Source: Parvularcula lutaonensis
Lineage (GTDB): Bacteria; Pseudomonadota; Alphaproteobacteria; Caulobacterales; Parvularculaceae
NCBI RefSeq assembly: GCF_014651915.1
Contig: NZ_BMXU01000004.1
Location: forward strand, 1-58,015
Length of the DNA stretch: 58,015 nucleotides
Direction: 5' to 3'
Below the pieces are notes generated by a model that saw only the letters and a program-made list of their open reading frames with translations, had not been told where the DNA came from and made no database searches. Positions within the stretch are counted from its first letter, which is position 1, and every line of letters starts with the position of its first letter. Positions 26,176 through 36,607 of this stretch are shown here, in pieces. A program made the translations under genes and the position numbers.

Positions 26176-27402
26176 ATGGTGCGTTCTGCAGATGTCGTGA
26201 TCGTCGGGGCTGGCCATGCCGGCGCGTCCTGTGCCGCCAACCTGCGCAAGCTGGGGTTCGAGGGCTCTGTCCTCGTCATCGGGGCGGAGCCGGAGCTGCC
26301 CTATGAGCGCCCGCCCCTGTCAAAGGAGTACCTTGCGCGGGAGAAGAGTTTCGACCGTCTGCTGATCCGGCCCGAAACCTTCTGGGCCGAGCGCGAGGTC
26401 GAGTTTCTCCTCGGTGAAACAGTGAATTCCGTAAATCCGGAGGCGCGGGAGGTCACAACGGCGAACAGGCAAGTCATCGGCTACGGAAGGCTCGTCTGGG
26501 CCGCTGGCGGCAATCCACGCAGGCTGTCCTGCGATGGCGAGGCCCTGCCGGGGGTTCACACAGTCAGGACCCGCGCAGATGCGGACAGGATGATGTCCGA
26601 GATCGGCGCGCTCGATCAGGCGGTGGTCATCGGCGGCGGCTATATCGGGCTGGAAGCTGCGGCGGTGCTGCGCAAATTCGGCAAGAAGGTTGTGCTGCTC
26701 GAAGCCCAGGACCGGGTCCTTGCACGGGTTGCCGGAGAACCGCTCAGCCGTTTCTTCGAGAACGAGCACCGGCGGCAGGGGGTGGACCTGGGGCTCGCGG
26801 CGCAGGTGGACTGCATCCTCGGCGGGAAAGCGGTCGAGGGCGTTCGTATGGCCGACGGGTCCGTCATTCCGGCCCAGATGGTCATCGTCGGGATCGGCAT
26901 CACGCCCGCTGTCGAACCGCTTCTCGAGGCCGGCGCCGAAGGCGGGAACGGCGTCCGGGTGGACGCGTTCTGCCAGACCTCGCTGCCCGATGTCTTCGCG
27001 ATCGGCGACTGCGCGCTGCACCGGAACGCCTATGCCGGAGGCCGCGAGATCCGGCTCGAGAGCGTCCAGAACGCCAACGACATGGGCATGACCGTGGCCC
27101 GGGCGATCGCTGCCGAGAAAAAACCCTATGACCAGGTGCCCTGGTTCTGGTCCGACCAGTACGACCTCAAGTTGCAAACAGCCGGCCTCCTGCACGGCTA
27201 CGATAGCACGATCGTGCGCGGAGACCCTGGTACCCGCGCCTTCTCAGTCGTCTACCTGAAAGGCGCGCAGCTTCTTGCTGTGGATGCTGTCAACGCGCCT
27301 AGGGACTTCGTTATGGCCCGGAAACTCATCGGTGATCGCGCCTCGGTGGATCGCGACCGGATCGCTGATGCAGGGGTCGCGCTGACCGAGCTGGTGGCCT
27401 AA
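26176..27402 (+). CDS. FAD/NAD(P)-dependent oxidoreductase, ferredoxin-reductase type
   Basis: About 408 residues. Two Rossmann motifs are present: [17 protein letters not shown] for FAD and [16 protein letters not shown] for NAD(P)H, with [12 protein letters not shown] and [11 protein letters not shown], and a C-terminal ferredoxin-reductase domain ([18 protein letters not shown]). This is the class that reduces ferredoxins for P450s and dioxygenases (CamA/ThcD/RhlC-type). ATG 26176 follows AAGGATGA; a GTG lies one codon upstream. No ferredoxin or oxygenase is adjacent, so the partner is elsewhere. It lies 39 bp before mmsA, possibly sharing its transcript. Confidence 0.88.
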   Translation: MVRSADVVIVGAGHAGASCAANLRKLGFEGSVLVIGAEPELPYERPPLSKEYLAREKSFDRLLIRPETFWAEREVEFLLGETVNSVNPEAREVTTANRQVIGYGRLVWAAGGNPRRLSCDGEALPGVHTVRTRADADRMMSEIGALDQAVVIGGGYIGLEAAAVLRKFGKKVVLLEAQDRVLARVAGEPLSRFFENEHRRQGVDLGLAAQVDCILGGKAVEGVRMADGSVIPAQMVIVGIGITPAVEPLLEAGAEGGNGVRVDAFCQTSLPDVFAIGDCALHRNAYAGGREIRLESVQNANDMGMTVARAIAAEKKPYDQVPWFWSDQYDLKLQTAGLLHGYDSTIVRGDPGTRAFSVVYLKGAQLLAVDAVNAPRDFVMARKLIGDRASVDRDRIADAGVALTELVA

Positions 27403-27441
27403 AGGCGCGCTCAGAAAACAAAAATACCAGGGAGAAACGCC

Positions 27442-28938
27442 ATGCGCGAGGTCACGCACTTCATCAACGGCGAACGGGTCGAGGGCCAGTCCGGCCGCTT
27501 CGGCGATATCTACGACCCCAACACGGGCCAGGTGCAGGGCCGTGTCGCCCTCGCCACCACGGACGAGGTCGGTCGCGCGGTCGAAGCCGCCAAGGCGGCT
27601 CTTCCCGGCTGGTCGGCCATGAACCCGCAGCGTCGCGCGCGGGTCCTGTTCAACTTCAAGCGCCTCGTCGAAGAGAACATGGACGAGCTGGCGGAGCTCC
27701 TGAGCTCCGAGCACGGCAAGGTCATCTCCGACTCCAAGGGAGACGTGCAGCGCGGCCTCGACGTGGTCGAGTTCGCCTGCGGTATCCCGCACCTCCTCAA
27801 AGGGGAGTACACGGAGGGTGCAGGTCCGGGCATCGATGTCTATTCCATGCGCCAGCCCCTTGGCGTGACGGCGGGCATCACGCCTTTCAATTTCCCGGCG
27901 ATGATCCCCTGCTGGATGTTTGCCGTATCGGTGGCGTGCGGGAACACCTTCATCCTCAAGCCATCCGAGAAGGACCCTTCGGTCCCGCTGAGGCTCTGCG
28001 AGCTGTTCATGGAAGCGGGGGCGCCGGGCGGGGTCCTCAACATGGTCAATGGCGACAAGGAGGCGGTCGATGCAATCCTTCAGCACCCTGATATCAAGGG
28101 CGTCAGCTTCGTCGGCTCTTCGGATATCGCGCATTATGTCTACAGGCAGGGTGCGGAGCACGGCAAGCGCGTCCAGGCCATGGGCGGCGCGAAGAACCAC
28201 GGCATCATCATGCCGGACGCCGATATGGACCAGGTCGTCAAGGACATCGTCGGTGCCGCCTATGGCTCGGCGGGCGAGCGCTGCATGGCCCTTCCCGTCG
28301 CCGTGCCCGTGGGACAGAAGACGGCCGACACCTTCGTCGAGGCGATGATGGAAGAAGCGCAGAAACTGCGCGTCGGCATCTCCACCGACCCCGACGCCCA
28401 TTACGGCCCCGTCGTTTCCGCCGCACACAGAGAAAGGGTCGAGAGCTACATCCAGATGGGTGTGGACGAGGGCGCCGATCTCAAGCTCGATGGCCGCGGT
28501 TTCAAACTGCAGGGCCATGAGGAAGGCTACTTCATCGGCCCGTCATTGTTCGATCACGTGAAGCCGGAAATGCGGTCCTACAAGGAGGAGATCTTCGGCC
28601 CGGTTCTGCAGGTCGTCCGTGCCGAGAGCCTCGAAGAAGCCGCCCGCCTTCCTTCCGAACATCAGTACGGAAACGGCGTGGCCATCTTCACCCGCTCGGG
28701 CGCTGCTGCCCGCGAGTTTGCCTCCAAGGTGCAGGTCGGCATGGTCGGCATCAACGTGCCGATCCCGGTGCCCGTCAGCTATCACACCTTTGGCGGCTGG
28801 AAGCGCTCGGCCTTCGGTGACGTGAACCAGCACGGGCCCGAGGGCGTCCGCTTCTGGACCAAGATCAAGACCGTCACCGAGCGCTGGCCCGAAGGGGATA
28901 TCGGCGACCAGAGCTTCATCATCCCGACGATGCAGTAG
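27442..28938 (+). CDS. mmsA: methylmalonate-semialdehyde dehydrogenase (CoA-acylating)
   Basis: 498 residues, full length. It has the MmsA-type opening THFINGERVEGQSGR, TPFNFPAMIPCWMF for cofactor binding and the catalytic Cys in GSAGERCMALPVAV; GERCMAL is characteristic of MmsA among aldehyde dehydrogenases. It converts methylmalonate semialdehyde to propionyl-CoA with NAD and CoA in valine (and thymine/inositol) breakdown. AGGGAGA precedes the ATG. The propionyl-CoA product is consumed by the prp genes directly downstream. Confidence 0.95.
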   Translation: MREVTHFINGERVEGQSGRFGDIYDPNTGQVQGRVALATTDEVGRAVEAAKAALPGWSAMNPQRRARVLFNFKRLVEENMDELAELLSSEHGKVISDSKGDVQRGLDVVEFACGIPHLLKGEYTEGAGPGIDVYSMRQPLGVTAGITPFNFPAMIPCWMFAVSVACGNTFILKPSEKDPSVPLRLCELFMEAGAPGGVLNMVNGDKEAVDAILQHPDIKGVSFVGSSDIAHYVYRQGAEHGKRVQAMGGAKNHGIIMPDADMDQVVKDIVGAAYGSAGERCMALPVAVPVGQKTADTFVEAMMEEAQKLRVGISTDPDAHYGPVVSAAHRERVESYIQMGVDEGADLKLDGRGFKLQGHEEGYFIGPSLFDHVKPEMRSYKEEIFGPVLQVVRAESLEEAARLPSEHQYGNGVAIFTRSGAAAREFASKVQVGMVGINVPIPVPVSYHTFGGWKRSAFGDVNQHGPEGVRFWTKIKTVTERWPEGDIGDQSFIIPTMQ

Positions 28939-28954
28939 CCGCGTTGCTCATTCG

Positions 28955-28974
28955 CCCCGCCAGTGATAGCGGGG
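28955..28974 (+). other. GC hairpin between mmsA and prpD
   Basis: CCCCGC and GCGGGG pair across an 8-base loop, 17 bp after the mmsA stop. There is no T-run, so it is more likely an RNA processing or stabilising element than a full terminator. Confidence 0.35.
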
Positions 28975-29048
28975 TATTGGCGCAAAAGATATATCATTTG
29001 AACAGGCGCTCAGGCGCCGCCCGCACGAAGACGAAAGACTGACTGATT

Positions 29049-30590
29049 ATGAAAATCCACGACGTTCGCGCCCATCCGTCCAAGGATAAGCTGCCGCGCG
29101 AAGACCAGCTCGCATGGAAGATGGCCGAAGTGGCCGCCGACCCGGTCGAGGTCGACGACGATGTTACCGAGATGATCATCAACCGGATCATCGATAACGC
29201 CTCGGTGGCCATCGCCTCGCTCAACCGCGGCCCGATCAAGACGGCGCGCGCCCAGGCCAAGGCGCATCTGCGCAATGGCGGCGCGACCCTCTTCGGCCTG
29301 CCCACCGACACCCGCGTGTGCGCCGAATGGGCAGCCTGGGCCAACGGCACGGCCGTGCGCGAGCTCGATTTCCACGACACATTCCTGGCGGCCGACTATT
29401 CGCACCCAGGCGACAACATCCCGCCGATCCTCGCCGTGGCCCAGCAGATGGGCAAGGGCGGCAAGGACCTCATCCGCGGCATCGCCACGGGCTACGAAAT
29501 CCAGGTCAACCTCGTCAAAGGCATCTGCCTGCACGAGCACAAGATCGACCATATTGCCCATATCGGCCCCTCGGCTTCGGCCGGCCTCGGCACGCTGCTC
29601 GGCCTCGACAAGGAAGTCATCTTCCAGTCGATCCAGCAGGCCCTTCATACGACCATCAGCACACGGCAATCGCGCAAGGGCGAAATTTCCTCATGGAAAG
29701 CCTTCGCCCCGGCCTATGCCGGCAAGCAGGCCATCGAGGCCGTCGACCGCTGCATGCGCGGCGAAGGTGCTCCGTCTCCGATCTATGAGGGCGAGGACTC
29801 GATCATCAGCTTCATCCTGAACGGCCGCACGGCGCGCGACCAGGGCAAGTCGCCCTACGAGCCGACCTACCACGTGCCTCTGCCCGGCGCCGGTGAGAGC
29901 AAACGCGCCATCCTCGAGACCTACACGAAGGAGCATTCGGCCGAGTACCAGTCCCAGGCGCTGATCGACCTCGCCTTCGACATGGGGCCGCGCATCCGCG
30001 ATGCTGGCGGCTTCGAGAATGTCGAGTCAATCGTTCTGCACACGTCGCACCATACCCACTACGTGATCGGCACCGGTTCGGGCGACCCGCAGAAGATGGA
30101 CCCCCACGCCTCGCGGGAGACGCTCGACCACTCGATCATGTATATCTTCGCCGTTGCCCTCCAGGACGGTGAGTGGCACCATGTCCGTTCGTATGCCCCC
30201 GAACGTGCCCAGCGCCCCGATACGGTGGAGCTGTGGCACAAGATCTCGACCACCGAGGACCCGGAGTGGACGCGCCGCTACCACAGCCAAGACCCGAAAG
30301 AGAAAGCCTTCGGCGCCAAGGTCGTGGTCACCATGAAGGACGGCACGGTGCTCGAGGATGAAAAAGCCCTTGCCAATGCCCACCCGGACGGCGCCCGCCC
30401 CTTCGGCCGCGAGGAGTATATCAGGAAGTTCGTGACGCTTACGGAAGATATTCTCGACAAGTCCGAGAGCGACCGCTTCCTCGAGTTGGTCCAGCGCCTG
30501 CCGGACCTGTCCCCGGAAGAGATCCTGACCCTCAACCCGGTCGCGCCGCAGGGCTATCTGGAGGAAAACCTCCGGAAAGGCATTTTCTGA
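29049..30590 (+). CDS. prpD: 2-methylcitrate dehydratase (MmgE/PrpD family)
   Basis: 513 residues, slightly longer than PrpD of enterics (about 483). It shows typical PrpD blocks: [51 protein letters not shown] and [16 protein letters not shown]. It dehydrates 2-methylcitrate to 2-methylaconitate/methylisocitrate in propionyl-CoA oxidation. It leads a run prpD, SnoaL-like gene, prpB, prpC with very short gaps. No prpR regulator is nearby. Confidence 0.93.
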   Translation: MKIHDVRAHPSKDKLPREDQLAWKMAEVAADPVEVDDDVTEMIINRIIDNASVAIASLNRGPIKTARAQAKAHLRNGGATLFGLPTDTRVCAEWAAWANGTAVRELDFHDTFLAADYSHPGDNIPPILAVAQQMGKGGKDLIRGIATGYEIQVNLVKGICLHEHKIDHIAHIGPSASAGLGTLLGLDKEVIFQSIQQALHTTISTRQSRKGEISSWKAFAPAYAGKQAIEAVDRCMRGEGAPSPIYEGEDSIISFILNGRTARDQGKSPYEPTYHVPLPGAGESKRAILETYTKEHSAEYQSQALIDLAFDMGPRIRDAGGFENVESIVLHTSHHTHYVIGTGSGDPQKMDPHASRETLDHSIMYIFAVALQDGEWHHVRSYAPERAQRPDTVELWHKISTTEDPEWTRRYHSQDPKEKAFGAKVVVTMKDGTVLEDEKALANAHPDGARPFGREEYIRKFVTLTEDILDKSESDRFLELVQRLPDLSPEEILTLNPVAPQGYLEENLRKGIF

Positions 30591-31006
30591 TGAACGAGGC
30601 CGCCCGCGAGACGATCAAGCAATGGCACCGGATTGTCGCGACCCGTGACATGGAGGCGCTTGCCGATATCGTTCATCCGCAGGCGGTCTTTCGCTCTCCG
30701 GTGGCGCATACGCCTTATCCGGGGGCATTTGCCCTCTGCCTCGCGCTGTCCACGGTGATCGAGGTTTTCGAGGACTTCACCTATCACCGTGAGTTCGAGG
30801 ATGCGGAGAATGGCTCCGCCGTCCTCGAATTCTCCGCGAAGGTGGGCGATAAACAGGTCAAAGGCGTCGATATTATCCGTCTTGATGCGGACGGAAAGAT
30901 CATCGATTTTGAAGTGATGATCCGCCCGATGAGCGGCCTGCAGGCGCTGGCTGCCGAAATGGGTGCCCGTATCGGGGACCAGATGGCGGCGATGAAGAAA
31001 GGCTAG
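30590..31006 (+). CDS. SnoaL/NTF2-like fold small protein in the prp operon
   Basis: 138 residues. The opening RETIKQWHRIVATRDMEALADIVHPQAVFRSPV and the closing DGKIIDFEVMIRPMSGLQAL resemble the SnoaL-like/NTF2 cone fold. Its ATG shares one base with the prpD stop (TGATG) and prpB starts 4 bp after it, so it is embedded in the methylcitrate operon. Known prp operons do not usually contain such a gene. It could be an accessory isomerase, such as one acting on methylaconitate or a stereoisomer, or a binding protein; this is inference. Confidence 0.75.
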   Translation: MNEAARETIKQWHRIVATRDMEALADIVHPQAVFRSPVAHTPYPGAFALCLALSTVIEVFEDFTYHREFEDAENGSAVLEFSAKVGDKQVKGVDIIRLDADGKIIDFEVMIRPMSGLQALAAEMGARIGDQMAAMKKG

Positions 31007-31009
31007 AGA

Positions 31010-31921
31010 ATGCTCTTTACCAAGAAGAACGCGGCGGAAAAGCGCGAAGACTTCCGCAGGATCCTGAACGACGGCAAGCTGCACCAGGTGCCTGGCGCAT
31101 TCAGCCCCTATGTGGCGCGGATGATCGAGGACAAGGGCTATGACGCCGTCTATGTCGGCGGGGCCATGCTGACGGCGGATCTCTGCCTGCCCGATATCGG
31201 TATCGCGACACTCACCGAGTTTGCCGACCGCGCCGAGCAGATCGCCCGTGTCACCGACCTGCCGACCTTCATGGATGTCGATACAGGCTTCGGCGAGCCG
31301 ATGAGCGCAGCGCGGACTGTCCGTATGCTGGAAGAAAAGGGCATCGCCGGCTGTCACATCGAAGACCAGGTGATGCCGAAGCGCTGTGGCCACCTCGACG
31401 GCAAGGAGATCGTGCCGACCGACGTGATGCTGCAACGGGTGCGCGCCGCCGTCGATGCCAAGCGCGATCCCAATTTCGTCGTCATTGCACGGAGCGACGC
31501 GCGCGCTGTCGAGGGCCTCGACGCGGCGATCGACCGCATGAAAGCCTATGTCGATGCAGGCGCGGACATGATCTTCCCTGAGGCCATGAAGTCCGAGAAG
31601 GAATTCGAAGCCGTCCGTGAAGCGATCGATGTGCCGATCCTCGCCAACATGACCGAGTTCGGCAAGTCGCGCCTCCTGACGAGGAAAGAGCTTGAAGACC
31701 TCGGCTTCAACATCGTGATCTATCCGGTGACGACCTTCCGCCTCGCCATGGGCGAAGTGGAGCGCGGCCTCGACCATATCCTCGAGGCAGGCGACCAGAA
31801 CGCGATCCTCGACAAGATGCAGCACCGCAAGACGCTCTATGAATATCTTCGGTATGAAGAGTATTCGAAGTTTGACCAGAACATCTTCAATTTCGAGGTC
31901 GGCGACACGCCGACCGAATGA
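31010..31921 (+). CDS. prpB: 2-methylisocitrate lyase
   Basis: 303 residues. The isocitrate-lyase-superfamily catalytic motif is PKRCGHLDGKEIV, with the metal site DVDTGFGEP and IEDQVMPK, and VGGAMLTADLCLPDIG in the first third. It cleaves 2-methylisocitrate to pyruvate and succinate. It lies between the SnoaL-like gene and prpC with gaps of 3 and 18 bp. Confidence 0.94.
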   Translation: MLFTKKNAAEKREDFRRILNDGKLHQVPGAFSPYVARMIEDKGYDAVYVGGAMLTADLCLPDIGIATLTEFADRAEQIARVTDLPTFMDVDTGFGEPMSAARTVRMLEEKGIAGCHIEDQVMPKRCGHLDGKEIVPTDVMLQRVRAAVDAKRDPNFVVIARSDARAVEGLDAAIDRMKAYVDAGADMIFPEAMKSEKEFEAVREAIDVPILANMTEFGKSRLLTRKELEDLGFNIVIYPVTTFRLAMGEVERGLDHILEAGDQNAILDKMQHRKTLYEYLRYEEYSKFDQNIFNFEVGDTPTE

Positions 31922-31939
31922 CAGCAAGGGAAACGTTCG

Positions 31940-33097
<1,158 letters not shown>

Positions 33098-33121
33098 CCC
33101 GCAGCGGCAAAGAAAAAGAGA

Positions 33122-33148
33122 GGGCGGCCCGGAGGCCGCCCTTTTTTT
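33122..33148 (+). terminator. Rho-independent terminator after prpC
   Basis: A perfect 8-bp stem, GGGCGGCC / GGCCGCCC, with loop CGGA, followed by seven T. It ends the prp operon. On the other strand it may also serve the tricorn-like gene ending at 33177, though the A-run on that side is weaker. Confidence 0.9.
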
Positions 33149-33176
33149 GTGCTGGAGCTCTGGAAAGAGCGGGGCC

Positions 33177-36100
33177 TTACTGGCCAAGCTCGGTCGGATA
33201 GGCGGGCGCTTCGTCCGGGACCGGGTCGACCCAGCCTTCGAGGTCCTCCATGACCTTGTCGATGGCGGCGTTGAGCTGGCTGTCTTCGCCCTTGTTCGTG
33301 GCGACCGGGTCGAGCTTGACCTCGACGTCCGGGGCGACGCCTTCATTCTCCACCGACCACTCCCCGTCGGCGTCGAAGAACCGGAAATAGGGGACGGTGA
33401 GGAAGCCGCCGTCGATCAGCGACGGGTTGGCGGAGATGCCGATCAGGCCGCCCCAGGTGCGGGTACCCATCAGCGTGCCGAGTTCTTCCTCGCGGAAGGC
33501 GTAGGGTAGGAAATCCCCGCCCGAACCCGCGTCCTGGTCGATCAGCATCACCTTCGGCCCGTAATGCGCGCTGCCCGGTGTGTTGAAAACGGCGCCGACG
33601 CGGTCTTTCCAGCCGGCGAGATAGCTCCGGCCAAGGACATCAGTGATATAATTCGCAGCCTGGCCACCGCCATTGGAGCGTTCGTCGATAATCATGCCGT
33701 CGCGCCCCGACTGCGGAAAGAACATACGGTTGAAGAAGGTGTAGCCAGCACCCGCCGTGTTCGGAAGGTAGACATACCCGACCCGACCGTCGGTTTCCTC
33801 CTCGACCATCCGGCGGTTGTCCTCGACCCAGGACCACAGGCGCAGGAGCCCTTCGCCACCGACGGGCTTGACGGTCACAGGGCGGAGACCGCGGCCTTCA
33901 GGGTTGTCGGCAACGCCGAGCACCACCTGCTGGCCTGCCGTACCCTGAAGATGCATGAAGATGTTGCCGTCTTCGCCAATCGGCTTGCCGTTGACGGTGA
34001 GGATGAAGTCTCCCTCCTCGACATCGAGGCCGGGCTCGGCCAGCGGGCCTTGAAGGAACGGGTTCCATGCTTCGCCCGAATAGATGCGGTCGATCCTGAC
34101 GCCTTCGCCAGCCGGGGAAAGGTCAGCCCCGAGAAGGCCGACGCCGGGACCTTCGCCCCGCCAGACATCGCCGCCACCCACACGGTTATGTCCGACCTGC
34201 ATTTCGGCAATCATCTGGACAAGGACCGTGTTGAGGTCTTCGCGTCGGCCGACATGGTCCAGGAAGGGGCGGTATTTCTCGGCCATGGCCTGCCAGTCGA
34301 GGCCATGCATGTCGGGGTCGTAGAAATACTTCGCCTCCATGCGGACGACATCGTCGAAGATCTGTTCCCACTCCTGCCGCGGGTCGACCATGACGCGCAT
34401 GCTGGAACTGTCGAGCGGTTTGAGCTCGGCGCCCGGCTTGGTCTCGCCGACCAGCATTTGGCCACCGGGCTTCACGGCGATCATATGCTTGCCGTCATGG
34501 CTGACCTCGAAGCCGAAGACGCCGCTTGTCACTTCGGACGCCTTCTTGTCATCGAAGCTGAAGCGCATCATCTTCGTGCCGGCAGCAAAGGGCGTACCGG
34601 GAGGATTCACCGCGGCCCCCGGTTGCTCGGCCATCAGGTAGAGGAGGTCCCCGCCGTCAACAGTGCGGATGTTGTAGTAGCTCGCCTCGGGAACGGGGAG
34701 GGCGACGATCCTCGTTATGAGGTCATCCGTGTCAAGATCGGTCTTCACCTCCTCGCCAGTATCCTCCTCGCCATTTTCGCCGTTTTTTTCTTCGTCGTCT
34801 CTCCCAGGCTTCGCAGGCTCGTCGCCCTTTCCTTCAGCCATCGGGGACATGCCCTCGTCAGAGAGGACCGCGACATAGATGCCGGCGCGGTAGGGCTTCT
34901 CTTGCGAAGAGAGATCCAGGCCGACCTGGGCCGGGCCCGAGTTCGTCGAGGCGGTGAAGTAGAGATACTTCCCATCACGGCTGAACGCCGGAGCGCCCGT
35001 GTCGGCCATGCCGTCAGACACCGTGACCTGACGCCTGCGACCGCTTTCGAGGTCGATCAGGACGAGGTCCTGCATGAAGTTCTCCTTCTCGACCGACGTG
35101 GCAAGCCAGCGGCCGTCCGGGGAGATCGAGACCTCGAATCCCGCGCGGCGCTCATGGGTGGCGAGGGTGTCGCTGTCGCCGTCATCGAGGTCGATCCTCC
35201 GCAGGCGGAGCTGGTCGTCCTGGAGGATGATGCTCTCGCTGTCGGGCGTGAAGGCGAGAAGCTGGTGGAAGCCATCACCGAGGTCAAAGCTCTTCGCCTC
35301 GGCAGAGTCACCCTCAATCAGGGAACGGATAAAAGCGATGCCGTCGGACAGGCCGGGGCTTTCCGCCTCGCCGTCATAGACTTGGCTGCGCAGGACGAGC
35401 CTCTGGGTTTCGCCATCGTCGTGGACATAGGCCACGCGCTGGCCATCGGGGGACCAAAGGCCGGAATAGGCACGGTCGCCGCCTTCCGCGGTGAGATTGC
35501 GCGGTGAGCCGTCCTTGACCGGAAGGGTGAAGACATCCCCGCGCGCGGTCACGATGGCCCGCTTCCCGGTGGGAGAAATAGCGATCGTTTCGATGTTGCG
35601 GGTGGCGTCCTTGAAACCGGGCTGGAGCTGGGGGAGATCAGCGTTCAGCGTGATCTGGAGGGGGGTCTCTTCTCCGCTGTCGAGATCCATCAGGGCAAGG
35701 CGGCCGCCACGCTCGAAGATCAGCGTGTCGCCGTGGATGTCGGCGGCGATGATGTCCCAGTCGGTTTCATCCGTCAGCTGCTCGACCTCCTGGCTGGCTG
35801 CATCCCAGCGATAGACATTGAAGCGCTTGCTGTCGTCGCGGTCGGAGAGGAACACGATATCGTCGCCATGGAACATCGGGAAGATTTCGGTTGTCCTGTC
35901 GCCGGGAATTTCCGTCATTTCTTCAGTGTCGGGATTGAGAACGATGATCGACGGGCTGGCGCCGCCCCTGTAACCGGTCCAGCCGGAAGAGCCGCCGAAC
36001 AGGCCGTTGTAAGCCACACGGGTCGGGATATAGGCAATGACCTCGCCGTCCTCGTGCCAGTCGCCCATGACGAAGCGGGCATCCATCTGGCGGACCGGCA

Positions 36101-36533
36101 TCCCGCCTTCTGGGCTGACATGGTAGAGCTGGTCCGAGCGGCCATGATTGGTCTCACGCGGCGAGGAGAAGGCGACAGCCGATCCGTCTGCGGACCAACC
36201 CTGCACGATGTCGTCCTCGCCGTGCCAGGTCAGCCGCTTCGGCACGCCGCCATCGGCATCGACGACATAGACGTCCTGATTGCCGTCATAGTCACCGGTG
36301 AAGGCGATCATCGAGCCATCGGGGGAGAAATGGGGTGTATGCTCCGAACCCTGATGGGATGTCAGGCGCCGTGCGTTCTGCCCGTCCCGGTCTGCGACAT
36401 AGATATCCCCGGCATAGGTGAAGGCGATCCTGTCGCCGCTGATCGCCGGGTCACCGAGCAGCAGGGTCTCGGCATGGGCGGCGCCCGCCATAAGGGTCAG
36501 GGCCAGGGCGCTGGTTGTCAGGCGTTTCCTCAC
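33177..36533 (-). CDS. secreted tricorn-like protease (S41 family)
   Basis: 1118 residues. A signal peptide (1-22, AHA-E) is followed by a WD40/TolB-type beta-propeller (about 25-330, with repeats such as HTPHFSPDGSMIAFTGDYDG), a second propeller, an acidic Glu/Asp-rich linker near 590-620, a PDZ domain and a C-terminal S41 peptidase. The nucleophile is probably Ser1004 in QDAGSGGDFLPYAF, with MIIDERSNGGGQ and QVGHNRVGGG contributing the rest of the site. Unlike archaeal cytosolic tricorn it is exported. It is 74 bp downstream of the tolC-like gene on the same strand and may be in that operon. Its role is probably peptide degradation in the periplasm. Confidence 0.9.
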   Translation of the reverse strand: MRKRLTTSALALTLMAGAAHAETLLLGDPAISGDRIAFTYAGDIYVADRDGQNARRLTSHQGSEHTPHFSPDGSMIAFTGDYDGNQDVYVVDADGGVPKRLTWHGEDDIVQGWSADGSAVAFSSPRETNHGRSDQLYHVSPEGGMPVRQMDARFVMGDWHEDGEVIAYIPTRVAYNGLFGGSSGWTGYRGGASPSIIVLNPDTEEMTEIPGDRTTEIFPMFHGDDIVFLSDRDDSKRFNVYRWDAASQEVEQLTDETDWDIIAADIHGDTLIFERGGRLALMDLDSGEETPLQITLNADLPQLQPGFKDATRNIETIAISPTGKRAIVTARGDVFTLPVKDGSPRNLTAEGGDRAYSGLWSPDGQRVAYVHDDGETQRLVLRSQVYDGEAESPGLSDGIAFIRSLIEGDSAEAKSFDLGDGFHQLLAFTPDSESIILQDDQLRLRRIDLDDGDSDTLATHERRAGFEVSISPDGRWLATSVEKENFMQDLVLIDLESGRRRQVTVSDGMADTGAPAFSRDGKYLYFTASTNSGPAQVGLDLSSQEKPYRAGIYVAVLSDEGMSPMAEGKGDEPAKPGRDDEEKNGENGEEDTGEEVKTDLDTDDLITRIVALPVPEASYYNIRTVDGGDLLYLMAEQPGAAVNPPGTPFAAGTKMMRFSFDDKKASEVTSGVFGFEVSHDGKHMIAVKPGGQMLVGETKPGAELKPLDSSSMRVMVDPRQEWEQIFDDVVRMEAKYFYDPDMHGLDWQAMAEKYRPFLDHVGRREDLNTVLVQMIAEMQVGHNRVGGGDVWRGEGPGVGLLGADLSPAGEGVRIDRIYSGEAWNPFLQGPLAEPGLDVEEGDFILTVNGKPIGEDGNIFMHLQGTAGQQVVLGVADNPEGRGLRPVTVKPVGGEGLLRLWSWVEDNRRMVEEETDGRVGYVYLPNTAGAGYTFFNRMFFPQSGRDGMIIDERSNGGGQAANYITDVLGRSYLAGWKDRVGAVFNTPGSAHYGPKVMLIDQDAGSGGDFLPYAFREEELGTLMGTRTWGGLIGISANPSLIDGGFLTVPYFRFFDADGEWSVENEGVAPDVEVKLDPVATNKGEDSQLNAAIDKVMEDLEGWVDPVPDEAPAYPTELGQ

Positions 36534-36607
36534 GAGTGTTCTCCCTCGTCTGCTCTTGTTACCGAGAAACAGTAAGCCGGCGGGAGGGCAGCCCGCAACC
36601 GAACTGC

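Noticed and set aside
28955-28974. Hairpin after mmsA as a Rho-independent terminator
   Set aside because: No T-run follows the stem.
33564-35507. 647-codon open frame on the plus strand
   Set aside because: It is antisense to the tricorn-like protease, which has clear motifs and a signal peptide; the frame reflects GC-rich codon bias.
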